Notes: generated by a model not told the origin, from the sequence alone. DNA of 56,205 nt from Candidatus Pacearchaeota archaeon (GCA_018303855.1 JAGVXI010000009.1:1-56205); one strand, 5' to 3'; counted from the stretch's first letter, positions 1 to 10,218 are shown. Numbers and translations: made by a program.

Positions 1-140
1 TTCTTGAGTGCTGTCAAGATTGCCAATCCTAATAACAATCTTGAAGTCTCACGAACTAAAGTAGGGAGTTTACATAAGCAACAAATCTTGATGTATTAAA
101 ATTGATTAGATATTATCCAGGTTATTCTAAATTTAAGTTG

Positions 141-410
141 CTAATTAGCCCTATTATCTATGTCGCTCTCTTTTATTCCTTCTAGAACTATTTGATTAGC
201 ATCTTTAATCATCATATCTATTGTTTCTTCATCAATACCATGATTCATCGCTCCCTGACCTATTGTCTCAATATCAGAAACATAACAGCCGACACAATGT
301 AAACCATAACTCATTAAGATAGGTGCAACTTCTGGAAACCTTTCAATGACTTCCATAATCTTCATATTCTTTGTCACCAATTGTTTTAAAGCTCGTTTTT
401 TTGTTTTCAT
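141..410 (-). CDS. DUF1858-type redox disulfide domain protein
   Basis: VIERFPEVAPILMSYGLHCVGCYVSDIETIGQGAMNHGID matches the DUF1858 pattern (GxxCxxC, A..HG.D). Confidence 0.85.
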   Translation of the reverse strand: MKTKKRALKQLVTKNMKIMEVIERFPEVAPILMSYGLHCVGCYVSDIETIGQGAMNHGIDEETIDMMIKDANQIVLEGIKESDIDNRAN

Positions 411-736
411 TTGCTCATTTTATTTATCTTATCTAAAAAAGAGGACAATAAGTTTTTAACATTATCTAATCATCTTACATCCCCATATAAACCTTTTTAT
501 ATGCATCCTTTTTTAATAAGAGTTATATCCCTCATTAGCTTTTAGTATTTTGAGATAAATTCTGGATAATCGGTAATTTAAGAAATCTCTCTAGCACTCC
601 TGCTTATATTCAAATATTTTTCTTTAACCTTATTGTTATAATCTATCCTTGTCTTTTAAATTGCTCATTGTTAGTTAGAGAAAACATCAAAGTGATTAGT
701 CTATTTTATTTTTTAAATGTTTTCAGAATTGAAATC

Positions 737-850
737 AAAAAGTCTTGTTTTTTACCACACACTTTAGTGTGTGGTTTGTTTGAACTTTTGAATGTCCAAG
801 ATGCTAACTCCATACTTTAGCATGGAGTTTTCGCAATGCATCTTGGCATA
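737..850 (+). repeat. Structured repeat copy 1 (two hairpins plus enclosing stems)
   Basis: accacacact/agtgtgtggt hairpin within aaaagt/actttt; actccat/atggagt hairpin within ccaagatgc/gcatcttgg. Confidence 0.75.
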
Positions 851-855
851 AGAAA

Positions 856-1341
856 TCAACAAACTTTTCTTCCGGTTTTTTCAATATACTTTTGATAATA
901 CTCTTCTGCGTGGTAAAATTTAGTAGCTTTTACAATTTCTGTAACTATCTTTTCATTTCCAAGTTTTTTTTGCAATACCTTTTTTGATTTGATAGCTAAT
1001 GATTTTTGACTGGGATTATGATAAAAAATTGCAGATTTATATTGGGTACCTACATCTAAACCTTGTCTGTTTAAAGAAGTTGGATCATGCATTTTCCAAA
1101 AAGCTTCTAAAAGTTTTTCATAACTTATTTTTTTAGTATCAAATTTAATTTCAATGACTTCTGCATAACCTGTTTTACCGCTACATACTTGCTCATAATT
1201 TGGATTTGGATAGTTTTTATCATCTCCTCCCGTATAACCCACTAAAGTTGATACAACTCCTGGTAATTTTGAAAAATTATATTCTACACCCCAAAAACAT
1301 CCTGCAGCAAAAGTTGCCTTGTCTATATTCTTCGGATTCAT
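856..1341 (-). CDS. msrA: Peptide methionine sulfoxide reductase A
   Basis: GCFWGVEYNFSKLPGVVSTLVGYTGG motif, YHAEEYYQKYIEKTGRKVC C-terminus. Confidence 0.97.
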   Translation of the reverse strand: MNPKNIDKATFAAGCFWGVEYNFSKLPGVVSTLVGYTGGDDKNYPNPNYEQVCSGKTGYAEVIEIKFDTKKISYEKLLEAFWKMHDPTSLNRQGLDVGTQYKSAIFYHNPSQKSLAIKSKKVLQKKLGNEKIVTEIVKATKFYHAEEYYQKYIEKTGRKVC

Positions 1342-1446
1342 AACAAAATTATATAATTGGATAATATAAATTTTTCTAAAAGATGCAAAAATCTGCCATA
1401 GTAAGAAAGCACAATACTTTCTTAAATATTTCTCAGAAGTTTGAGA

Positions 1447-1605
1447 TTATATCTGACCATTTTGGATGAACTTTTTCATTGCCTGTTCAAGGATTACCTG
1501 AGGAGCAAATCCTTTTCTACTGCAAACTCTCATGAATTCATCACATACAGCCTGATCCATCATATATTCTATCTTTCTTTTCTTTGCGCCAGGTGGGTGT
1601 TCCAT
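1447..1605 (-). CDS. Short hypothetical protein (52 aa), RHH-like C-terminal half
   Basis: Manual translation MEHPPGAKKRKIEYMMDQAVCDEFMRVCSRKGFAPQVILEQAMKKFIQNGQI*; below the ORF-track length cutoff. Confidence 0.5.
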   Translation of the reverse strand: MEHPPGAKKRKIEYMMDQAVCDEFMRVCSRKGFAPQVILEQAMKKFIQNGQI

Positions 1606-1695
1606 TATTTATAGAAATAAATTGGCTTTATAAATATAATCTTGCAAAACATACCTGAAATAGGAATCGATTAAAAGTGATACAGTTATAATCAA

Positions 1696-2088
1696 TTATA
1701 GATCTCCGGCAGGTCTCCAATTATCTGGACACCATACAACAACAGTATTATATCTAGGTTCATAAGTTGTTTTATATAAAACTACCTTTCTTTTTTTAGC
1801 TTCGGTAAGAGCAATCTCATCTGCCTCTAAAGTTTTTTTACCACTAAAAATAGTTTTAGTATCGCGCCATCCTCTTGGATTCTCTTCTAATCTCCTTCTA
1901 TAAATATCTTCTTCACGCAATGAACTTCTTGATACTGGACCATTTCCCTGGTTAAAATTACTTCTAAAATATGCCGAACAGGGGTCATTTGGAGTTAGAG
2001 CTATAATAACTTCTATATGCGAGCTGGTATCTCCTATGTGATCTGGTCCAGCAATATCTATTTCTTTGCCTAAATATTCATTAACCAT
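1696..2088 (-). CDS. Hypothetical protein
   Basis: 130-aa ORF without recognised family. Confidence 0.5.
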   Translation of the reverse strand: MVNEYLGKEIDIAGPDHIGDTSSHIEVIIALTPNDPCSAYFRSNFNQGNGPVSRSSLREEDIYRRRLEENPRGWRDTKTIFSGKKTLEADEIALTEAKKRKVVLYKTTYEPRYNTVVVWCPDNWRPAGDL

Positions 2089-2184
2089 AAAGATTTTAAA
2101 AAATATACCTATTTAAATCTTTTTATCTAGTGTAACCTAAAAGTAACAAAGTGCCTGGACATGAAAGTTAATGAGAACATTACA

Positions 2185-2266
2185 CGCCAGTGCTAGGATT
2201 CGAACCTAGGAGCCCCGAAGGGCACGGTTTTCGAGACCGTTCCGTTAACCACTCCGGCACACTGGC
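2185..2266 (-). tRNA. tRNA-Ser(CGA)
   Basis: Reverse complement GCCAGTG...CGGTCTCGAAAACCG...GCCCTTCGGGGC variable arm...GGTTCGAATCC...CACTGGCG; class II, anticodon CGA. Confidence 0.93.
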
Positions 2267-2315
2267 ATAATCAAAAATAGCAACTAGTCACAATATTAAA
2301 AAACAACAGCTTAAA

Positions 2316-2792
2316 TCATTTATGCTTTTTTATTCTAATTATTCTCTTCTTTTTTTCAATTAGTTTTTTTATCAGGATAATTATTATTATCAGTAATAGC
2401 AATAACAATGAAAATGCAGCTACCCAATAAGGAATTGGAATAAATGGAGTTCTTCTTTCTAAAAATTCCTCTGCTTCTCTTGGAACACAAAGCCTCTCTT
2501 CTGTTTTTAACTCATTTGCGCATTGGTTTTGGTCAGTACATTCTCTTGCTTGAAAAACTCCAATGCAAACACCCCAGTCATCGCAATACCATGAATTAGA
2601 GCAAGTTTCTTTTTCTTGGCTAGGAGGTTGTGTTGGGATTGCGCCACCTCTCCCGCCACCGCTTCCTGAAGGCTGCGGTTGAACACTATCATTTGACAAA
2701 ATTGTAAAAGAACCTTTAGTATTATCAGCGAGAGCCACAGGCAACAAGATAATACCCAAAAGCAACATAAGCGCTATACCTCTTTTTATCAT
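2316..2792 (-). CDS. Secreted/membrane-anchored Cys-rich protein
   Basis: N-terminal signal-like helix, CSNSWYCDDWGVCIGVFQARECTDQNQC motif, C-terminal TM and basic tail. Confidence 0.75.
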   Translation of the reverse strand: MIKRGIALMLLLGIILLPVALADNTKGSFTILSNDSVQPQPSGSGGGRGGAIPTQPPSQEKETCSNSWYCDDWGVCIGVFQARECTDQNQCANELKTEERLCVPREAEEFLERRTPFIPIPYWVAAFSLLLLLLIIIIILIKKLIEKKKRIIRIKKHK

Positions 2793-3061
2793 CTATTAAA
2801 CAAGCTTAATAACTTTTTAAAGAATTTGATTATGAAATTTTCATTTTTATCTGAGCTCTCTTGGTTTTCAATTGCTTTTCCTGTAACTGTTATGTTCTCT
2901 TGGGTTTGATTACCTTTGATTGCATTATATTGAATTATATTAGATTTATTATCAGAATCTTCTGTGATAACAAACCTTCCTGTTGGGGCTAAAATTGTTG
3001 CAGAGATATTTACAAATATAAATAAAATAATTAATAATGTAAAAAAGGCTTTTGCTGTCAT
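2789..3061 (-). CDS. Small secreted/membrane protein
   Basis: N-terminal hydrophobic segment; overlaps the neighbouring ORF by 4 nt (operon-like). Confidence 0.55.
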   Translation of the reverse strand: MTAKAFFTLLIILFIFVNISATILAPTGRFVITEDSDNKSNIIQYNAIKGNQTQENITVTGKAIENQESSDKNENFIIKFFKKLLSLFNR

Positions 3062-3244
3062 AAAAAAACAAGGAGCCTGTTATTTTTAAAGTTCGCTGTT
3101 TTTATTTATTTATGATGTGGCAATGTAGTATTATTTTAAATGTAATGTTCAAATTAAGCTATTCACTGCTTAATCCCTAGATTAAATAATTAAATCAATA
3201 TTCAGCTTAAAATGGTTTCAAAAATACCAATTTTTAGTAGGTAA

Positions 3245-3841
3245 TTACAACCAAGTTCTAGCACGTCGTCTTCTGATTAGGTAGAATATTATCAGAACAA
3301 GGACAAGTATTGACAAAACCAACAGAGTTATCCAAACTATTACATAATTTGCTGCTTCTTGCTCAAATCTGTTTTCCCTTGATCTATCCGAAACCACATC
3401 AACAGTTATAGGAAGTTTGCAAACCCTCGGAATAATTCTACTTCCTTCTGTTTCTCCACTGGGAGTGCATTCCATGCAAAATGTAGCCTGATATTCCCCA
3501 AAAGCAGTTTGTTTTGGAACAATAACCTGCGCCTTAACATTGTATCTTTGATTTGCCTCTACAAGGTATTGTTGATTAAATGCCAATTCCAAACCAGAAG
3601 TCTCTTCTACAAGTGGAACACAGGTAACAGGGTATTCATCTGTCTGAATTTGGAAAGTAAAATAACTTGACTGGCTTGGTTTAAGCTCAATATTCTGCGG
3701 TATTGGATAAGAAACTCCAATTGCAGAAACCAGATTAATGCTAAAAAAGATTAATGCGAACAAGGAAATAGTTAATATCAAAAAAACTTTGGGTTTACCA
3801 CACACTAAAGTGCGTGGTTTGTTAGTTTTTTGGATGCTCAA
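3245..3841 (-). CDS. Secreted protein with C-terminal TM; start uncertain
   Basis: Signal helix VFLILTISLFALIFFSINLVSA and C-terminal TM plus RRRRAR; first ~18 residues lie in a structured repeat. Confidence 0.7.
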   Translation of the reverse strand: MSIQKTNKPRTLVCGKPKVFLILTISLFALIFFSINLVSAIGVSYPIPQNIELKPSQSSYFTFQIQTDEYPVTCVPLVEETSGLELAFNQQYLVEANQRYNVKAQVIVPKQTAFGEYQATFCMECTPSGETEGSRIIPRVCKLPITVDVVSDRSRENRFEQEAANYVIVWITLLVLSILVLVLIIFYLIRRRRARTWL

Positions 3842-3885
3842 GATTGCATTCCTCCACAGACTAAAGTCTGTGGTTTTTTAAGCAT
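3781..3885 (+). repeat. Structured repeat copy 2 (partly degraded)
   Basis: accacacactaaagtgcgtggt and ccacagactaaagtctgtgg hairpins with shared linker tggatgctcaagattgcatt. Confidence 0.7.
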
Positions 3886-3987
3886 AAATTCCTCCTTGGT
3901 TTTATTATTCAGCATTTTATATTGCCTTTGCCTCATTTTTTATCTTACATTCCTCTTTTATATTTTATTATTAAACCCCTAACATAT

Positions 3988-5877
3988 TTAAAGCTGACTA
4001 TAAATTACTGCTATGTCTGTTTCATAAGTTCCAGTGGATAATCCTACTGGTGGATTAATATGGAAATATGTTGAAAAATCTTCGTTTAATACTGGAGAAT
4101 TACATAACATTGAATCACAAATTTCTAAACCAGTAATAGGTTTAAATGAAATTTTTAATGATGGTGATTGCCATTCTGGGAATACTAAAGGTGTTTGAAG
4201 TATCTCTGTTGATTCTCCTTGAGCATTTTCATCATCTATTTGAAACTGGTTTGAGTATGTAGACAAATCCCAACATTGTGGATTTGTTGTTGTGTCGCCT
4301 AAACAGCAGTCAGGTGAAGTTAAAGGGCATATATAACCAAAATCAACATTTCTCGGGTCTGTTGCTTCCCATTCTATATTCAATAAAACATTCCCGCGAT
4401 TAACCATAAAAAATTCATTAAGCCCTGGATTCCACTGCCCAAGCTGAATATCATCTCCTCCTGATAAACTAGGGTCCCCTAACACTATATCAGGATCATT
4501 AAATAAGTAAGGAAGTGAATTATATTTCCACTTGTGATTTGCTGAACCACCTGATATCCATGTAGTTGATGCGCCTGCTTGACTATCAACTGGTTCTACA
4601 AACAACTTATAAGTTTTAGGTAATTGATAAAATTCTATTCCTTGAACATCACTTATAGGAAGAGACAATGAAAAATTGCAGTTTTCTGCTGCTGAAATTG
4701 CAGAGTTATAAGTTAGAGTATAAGTTCGATAAGCATTGTTTGACAAGTCGCATGTACTAAGATCAGTGTCTTCTATCAAACATAAAACAACTTGGGTTGT
4801 TGAAGGAATGCTTGCACAATCCACATCAGCATCTGTCACAGAAGCAATTACATTAACTGATGTTGTATTTCCTTGCAATGGAACAATAGGGCATGAATCT
4901 ACAAATTCTGTGCATGAAGCATCATTTCCAATTATGGCAGTGTCTGATAAATGAATATCATCAAATACAGGAAGATTGTCAACTAAATTAAAAGCGGTGT
5001 CATAATCAAAAGAAATTATGCCAAAATTATCTGTGCTCCAAATTCTTGCATATGCTGTTGTTATTGCTTGAGTTGCTCCTGGAGTCCCCCACGGAATAGG
5101 GTTAACAACAGTTGAAGAAGCAACTGCTAATGAAGAAGCATCAAGATAATCTGTATCCCCAAAAGTTGTTGCTCCTGCTTGAATATTATAAGTTAGAATA
5201 TCTGCTGGCCATTTATCAATACTTCCATCATCTGGGTCTGTTGCTACCCAACTTAAATCAGGGGTTTGATCATGAGTTTGAGAGGGAGTTAATACAGAAG
5301 GTGTTGCCGGAACATTATTGATTATATTAAAACTAAAAGATGTTGTAGTTATTTGCCCATCATTGTCATCAATTATTATATCTAAATAAAATGTTTTTGA
5401 ACATGAAGCCCCAGAACAATCTGCCTGTGTTAATCCAATTGCCTCTGGTATTCCTTCCAATGTTCCTAAGGGGTCAAACCCGTATTCATAATTTATTTGC
5501 GCTCCTGCTGCGCCTTGATGCTGTCCAGGAGTCACTTGGGCAAATCCGTCATAATTAATAACATTACAACCTGCTGTTGCAGAAGGATTTGCAGAAGTTC
5601 CAATACAAAGCCTTGCATTTAAATTATTAGGATTTGGGTCTTTAACATTAAATCTTAATTTTGTGTTTTTATCGTGGGTGTCAATTATAACTGAATTATC
5701 CCAATTTCCAGCAGCTGGCCCATCTTTTACCGCAAAAGTATCTGCAACAACATATGGTGGTTCATTGCCAATAACAAACCTTCCTTTTGTAGCTGACATA
5801 ACAAAGTAAGACATAAAAATTATGAGAATAATTACAGCTGGAATTAGCGCTTTTTTCACTCCCCCTTTTTTATCCAT
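3988..5877 (-). CDS. Large secreted surface protein (Ig-like repeats probable)
   Basis: Signal-anchor IPAVIILIIFMSYFVMSATKGRFVIG; Asp/Asn/Thr-rich beta-type sequence. Confidence 0.75.
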   Translation of the reverse strand: MDKKGGVKKALIPAVIILIIFMSYFVMSATKGRFVIGNEPPYVVADTFAVKDGPAAGNWDNSVIIDTHDKNTKLRFNVKDPNPNNLNARLCIGTSANPSATAGCNVINYDGFAQVTPGQHQGAAGAQINYEYGFDPLGTLEGIPEAIGLTQADCSGASCSKTFYLDIIIDDNDGQITTTSFSFNIINNVPATPSVLTPSQTHDQTPDLSWVATDPDDGSIDKWPADILTYNIQAGATTFGDTDYLDASSLAVASSTVVNPIPWGTPGATQAITTAYARIWSTDNFGIISFDYDTAFNLVDNLPVFDDIHLSDTAIIGNDASCTEFVDSCPIVPLQGNTTSVNVIASVTDADVDCASIPSTTQVVLCLIEDTDLSTCDLSNNAYRTYTLTYNSAISAAENCNFSLSLPISDVQGIEFYQLPKTYKLFVEPVDSQAGASTTWISGGSANHKWKYNSLPYLFNDPDIVLGDPSLSGGDDIQLGQWNPGLNEFFMVNRGNVLLNIEWEATDPRNVDFGYICPLTSPDCCLGDTTTNPQCWDLSTYSNQFQIDDENAQGESTEILQTPLVFPEWQSPSLKISFKPITGLEICDSMLCNSPVLNEDFSTYFHINPPVGLSTGTYETDIAVIYSQL

Positions 5878-6235
5878 ACTATTTTATGAAGATTTTCTAA
5901 TTTTTAAAAGTTTGGGTGCCAAAACTTTTATGGGGTTCATTAATTTAATCTCCTAAATAGTTAATTAACTGGCATATTTAAATTTTATTTCAGTTTAAAA
6001 TGATGATTATAGATAATTCTGTTAATCGTAACACTTTCTTTTCAGAATTATCTATCTGGAAAATTCCCAAAACAAATGCCCTAATTAAGGGAATTATCCA
6101 TAATTGATATTGATAAATTTGAAAAAGATGTTTTAACGATTAATGAATAAGATATGTAATCTTTATAATTTAGGTTAAGTTTATTCCGTTTAATTATCAA
6201 ACTTTATCCAAAAAAAATTGTTTAACAATAAATTT

Positions 6236-7459
6236 TCAAGATATTGTCAAAATAACATCCCCCTCGTAACTTCCCCTCTGAATTTCTGGAATTTTCAAAT
6301 TAAAGTAAGTTTTATATCTCTCACCAACCCCATCAAGGCAAATTGATGAGATGCATAAAGCAAGTTGGTTTTGAGGGAAATAATCAGGCTGATAGTTTGT
6401 TATAAACGCTGGTGCAATGCCTGTTTCATCTTGAACAGGCTCAAGGAAAAATTCATCGTCGTCAATCTGAAAAGTGTTTTCTCCTGTTGAGTTTTCAAAA
6501 GTTGGCCAAAAATCTGTGCAGGTTATAGGCTCAATGCAAGTAAACCCTGAAGAAGTCCATTCTAATAAAACAGGAACATTTCCGTGATTAATTAAATCCA
6601 ACCCGCTTGAAGGCACACCAATATTCCACTGCCTTGCATTTAACTGCCCAAAATCAATTACACTTGGATAAGAAATTGCAGCTAATGAAGCATAGTCAAA
6701 AATTGTTTCAATTGACAAAATTCCTGATTTAACATAAAGTTTCCAGTTATCCCCTGGCTGATAAAAAGGAAAATAATCCATGCCCTGATAACCAAACCTG
6801 CAATTTTTTCCGGTTTGGCTTTTAAGCTGTAAAGGAATTTTTATTGTATAGTTGGCACTGCTGCAAAAAGCAGAAATTGTTGAATTGCACAAGTATGCAT
6901 TAACAATGTAGGTTTGGCAGTTGCTTGCTTTTAACTGCGTGTCAATTGTGATGCCTGCGTTAGCTCCTTGTTCTGGAGTGATGAGCGTATTAACTCCGTT
7001 GTTTGTATTTCCAATGTATGATATACTTAATGCACCGCCTAGCGCTCCTCCCTGCTCAATGACTTTAAAATAATCTAATTCATAATTATTTGTTGCATAA
7101 TCAAATGTTGCGAAATAATAATCGCCGAGAAAATTTGCAGGCACAACATATGAAACTACCTGCCTTTTTTTGCAGATTGTTGCACATGGGACATTAATTA
7201 AATCAACTAATGTTGCATCTTTATACACATAAATTATGTTGTAAAAACCTAATTTTGTTGGAGAAACAGTGATTGTTATTATATCTCCTGGATAAACAAC
7301 AGCAGGGGATATTATCGTGATTTCTGCAGAAATTACATTGATTAGGAAGATTGTTAATGATAAAAAGGTAATAAAAATTAACTTAGACTTGCAGTTATTA
7401 TTTACTCTTAGTATATTATTATTTAAGTTTAACACTCTTTTTTTATATCCATCCATCAT
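6236..7459 (-). CDS. Secreted surface protein related to the 3988-5877 product
   Basis: Shared C-terminal pattern (NHGNVPVLLEW...FQIDD...PEIQRGSYEGDVILT vs NRGNVLLNIEW...FQIDD...PPVGLSTGTYETDIAV). Confidence 0.75.
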   Translation of the reverse strand: MMDGYKKRVLNLNNNILRVNNNCKSKLIFITFLSLTIFLINVISAEITIISPAVVYPGDIITITVSPTKLGFYNIIYVYKDATLVDLINVPCATICKKRQVVSYVVPANFLGDYYFATFDYATNNYELDYFKVIEQGGALGGALSISYIGNTNNGVNTLITPEQGANAGITIDTQLKASNCQTYIVNAYLCNSTISAFCSSANYTIKIPLQLKSQTGKNCRFGYQGMDYFPFYQPGDNWKLYVKSGILSIETIFDYASLAAISYPSVIDFGQLNARQWNIGVPSSGLDLINHGNVPVLLEWTSSGFTCIEPITCTDFWPTFENSTGENTFQIDDDEFFLEPVQDETGIAPAFITNYQPDYFPQNQLALCISSICLDGVGERYKTYFNLKIPEIQRGSYEGDVILTIS

Positions 7460-7485
7460 TTTATATCAAATTTAACCTGCTATCA

Positions 7486-7965
7486 TTAAGCACAATCATT
7501 AATACCACCTTTATATTCAGGAGCTTCATTTGGGCAAAGATAAACCTGTTCTTCTATTTTTGGAATTACTTTTATTTTTGCAATATCCTGCTTATAAGGG
7601 ATATAAATTGGCTCTGTTTTATATGCACCTACATAAGTATGGTAAGGAGTTGGAATTCTCTGCACAGAACCATTATTAAAAGTTATATCAACAAGAAAAA
7701 AATCTCCGAGGATTAAATCTCTTTTGTTCTTAATTGTAATTTTAAGCAAGTTGTTTTGCTTGCAGGCATCTGAAATCTGTATATTTGCGCCTTGAATGCA
7801 GTTTAGGAATTCTTGTGTTTGCCCAACATTGTACCTATCTATTAATGTTTTAGTTGCCAGCCATAAGATTGAAACAGCAAATAAGGAAAGCAGGATGATA
7901 ATTGTAATTGCTATAACCTGGGATAAACCTCTTTTATTTTTACTACTTACTGCCTCTTTTTTCAT
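7486..7965 (-). CDS. Type IV pilin-like protein with class III signal peptide
   Basis: KNKRGLSQVIAITIIILLSLFAVSILWLATKTL near the N-terminus. Confidence 0.75.
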   Translation of the reverse strand: MKKEAVSSKNKRGLSQVIAITIIILLSLFAVSILWLATKTLIDRYNVGQTQEFLNCIQGANIQISDACKQNNLLKITIKNKRDLILGDFFLVDITFNNGSVQRIPTPYHTYVGAYKTEPIYIPYKQDIAKIKVIPKIEEQVYLCPNEAPEYKGGINDCA

Positions 7966-8154
7966 GCATGGAAAAAGAATAGAATGTATAAAAATGTTAT
8001 TGATAAAGGAAATTACTGCCTTATTTTTTGCTTAATGTCTTCTTACTTATCTTTTTTAGAATAATGAGTAATATTAGCATCTTATCGGCTTTATTATACA
8101 AAAAAATCATAAAAAATGCAGTAAGAGAAAAATATATAAAAAAATAAAAAAATT

Positions 8155-8925
8155 TTACCTTAGCTTGAAAATTGCTGTGACTTGCGCCGAGATTGTTTGT
8201 TCGCCTGGCTGAATGTTTGTTGTTGCAACTTTAGCCTCTTCTGCAATTGCAATTCCTGAATCAGCTCTTGCCTGGTATATTGGCCAAGGATAATAATCAA
8301 AGCTGTTATCTGAAACTGAAACCAATGCTCCAAGTTTTTTGTTTAAACCTTCTGCTATTGCTTCTGCTTTAATTCTTGCGTCTTCTGAAGCAAGTTTTAC
8401 TGCTTCTGCTTTATACTGATTTTGTTTTTCCTGGCTTAGTTCAAAATTTATGTAATTAATGTTTGCTCCTGCATCAACTCCGGCATCGATTACATCCCCT
8501 ATTTTATCTGCATCTTCTGTTGAAAGTTCGACTTTTAATGAGTGAGTTGCAGTATACCCTGTAATCTTCTGGTTTCCATTATTCCAGTCATAATTTGGGT
8601 AAATGTTAAAATTTTGGGTTTCTATTTGCTTTCTTTCAAATCTTTCTTTTATAAGCTCTGTTATTACACTATCAACAATCTCTGCATTTTTATCTTTAGC
8701 TTCTTGTGCTGTATCTGCTTTTGTTTCAACATTAAAATATACTGTTACTAAATCAGGAGTTACATCAATGGAAGACTGCCCATTTACTGAAACAGTGTTT
8801 GTTATTGAAGGATTTAAATTATTAAAAACTAAAAAACCTAGGAATGCTACAAAAACAATCCCAAGAACAATGATTAATGTTATTGCGACTGATTTTTCCA
8901 TTTTACCGCGTTTATCTTTTTGCAT
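8155..8925 (-). CDS. SIMPL domain (DUF541) protein
   Basis: VSVNGQSSIDVTPDLVTVYFNVETKADTAQEAKDKNAEI and GYTATHSLKVEL patterns. Confidence 0.88.
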   Translation of the reverse strand: MQKDKRGKMEKSVAITLIIVLGIVFVAFLGFLVFNNLNPSITNTVSVNGQSSIDVTPDLVTVYFNVETKADTAQEAKDKNAEIVDSVITELIKERFERKQIETQNFNIYPNYDWNNGNQKITGYTATHSLKVELSTEDADKIGDVIDAGVDAGANINYINFELSQEKQNQYKAEAVKLASEDARIKAEAIAEGLNKKLGALVSVSDNSFDYYPWPIYQARADSGIAIAEEAKVATTNIQPGEQTISAQVTAIFKLR

Positions 8926-8929
8926 TTTT

Positions 8930-9223
8930 TTACCTCCTTACAATTTTTATTAATGTCAGTGACAATATCGATGATATGAGATAAATCATTAAAATTTCAG
9001 TAGCAATTGAAATATAAGTAATTATTGTTGGGACAACTAACTTATTCGAGTTGGTTATTAAACTATAAAATGAAGTTAAAGAATTAACTGGATAACATGG
9101 GGCTTTAATGCATTGAACATTAATTTTTACTGGAATTATAGGCAAGAATACCAAGATTATTAAAAGCATAATAAATAAGATAATATTCCAAATGTTTGGT
9201 TTAAGATTTTTTTTATTAATCAT
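8930..9223 (-). CDS. Small membrane protein
   Basis: 97-aa ORF with several hydrophobic segments. Confidence 0.55.
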   Translation of the reverse strand: MINKKNLKPNIWNIILFIMLLIILVFLPIIPVKINVQCIKAPCYPVNSLTSFYSLITNSNKLVVPTIITYISIATEILMIYLISSILSLTLIKIVRR

Positions 9224-9224
9224 T

Positions 9225-9824
9225 TTACAATTTTCTCCAATTTAATATTGAGTACACAATTAACGCGAAAAGTGCTCCTATTAAAAACCATGTCCATGCT
9301 GGGGAAACAGAAGTAAAAAATAAATTCCCTTGTACTGATTCAATGGGAGCTTGGGCTAAACTGGAGGTTACTTCTTCTATATTAATAGCAGATTTAGTTA
9401 TATTACTGCTATAATCTTTTGATGAAACATAAAATTTAACTAAAAAAGTTCCTATGGCAGATATAATAATTGTTGGTAGAATTGCCTTTAACTTTAAAGA
9501 AACTTTAGACATGGGTTTTGAAGAGATAATAATTGACTTGTTTGAGAGTTTGTATAAAACAATTTTTTTCCCTTTTGTACTCCAAAAATGAGCTTTTGCT
9601 TTTTCTATAATGCCGGCATTTAAAAGTTTATTTAGATTATATTCTATGGTATTAATGGGAGCAGTTAATGTTTCGGCAATATCTTTTTCACTTGCGTCTT
9701 TTGTTTCAGCAAGAAGATCTATTATTTTTTTGCATGTTTTGCTTCCGAGCACATCTGCAAGTGCTTTTGCTTTTTCATCATCCATGGATATTAAAAGGAA
9801 TTTTTTTTCTTCCATAAAAAACAT
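9225..9824 (-). CDS. ArsR-like winged-HTH regulator with C-terminal TMs
   Basis: LGSKTCKKIIDLLAETKDASEKDIAETLTAPINTIEYNLNKLLNAGIIEK wHTH, then TM segments. Confidence 0.8.
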   Translation of the reverse strand: MFFMEEKKFLLISMDDEKAKALADVLGSKTCKKIIDLLAETKDASEKDIAETLTAPINTIEYNLNKLLNAGIIEKAKAHFWSTKGKKIVLYKLSNKSIIISSKPMSKVSLKLKAILPTIIISAIGTFLVKFYVSSKDYSSNITKSAINIEEVTSSLAQAPIESVQGNLFFTSVSPAWTWFLIGALFALIVYSILNWRKL

Positions 9825-10218
9825 AATGAAACAGCATTTATAAACAAAACGATTAGTTCAAAAAATATTGAAGCTATAGCCTGGATGAAAAATGAGAAAT
9901 TTTTTTAGCTTCATAAAATCTTTTTACAGATTCAAAAATTTGTGCAGTTTTTTTTCCATATCCAAACTCTATATTATTAAGAGTTTCATCTTGTGGGTTA
10001 AATGCAATACGAGTTCTTAAAACTCTATTGCCCAAAAGACAAACACTTAAACTCAAACCTGCTGGCTCTGTAACTCCCCCAATATAAAAAGGTTTTATTT
10101 CATAATAATAAGAAGGATTTTCCTGTATTAAAGTTTTTTATAGTTCTTTAAACAACAATCTTGGGCTTAATTGAGTCATAATTTTAGCAGCCCTGCTTTC
10201 CTTTTAAATCTTGTTATC

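Noticed and set aside
2507-2692. Second minus-strand ORF overlapping 2316-2792
   Set aside because: The overlapping 2316-2792 ORF has signal peptide, Cys motif and TM; the shorter ORF has no features.
9874-10056. ORF MSLSVCLLGNRVLRTRIAFNPQDETLNN... as an intact gene
   Set aside because: The open frame extends upstream without an ATG and a nearby ATG is out of frame; could be a decayed gene but evidence is too thin to call.
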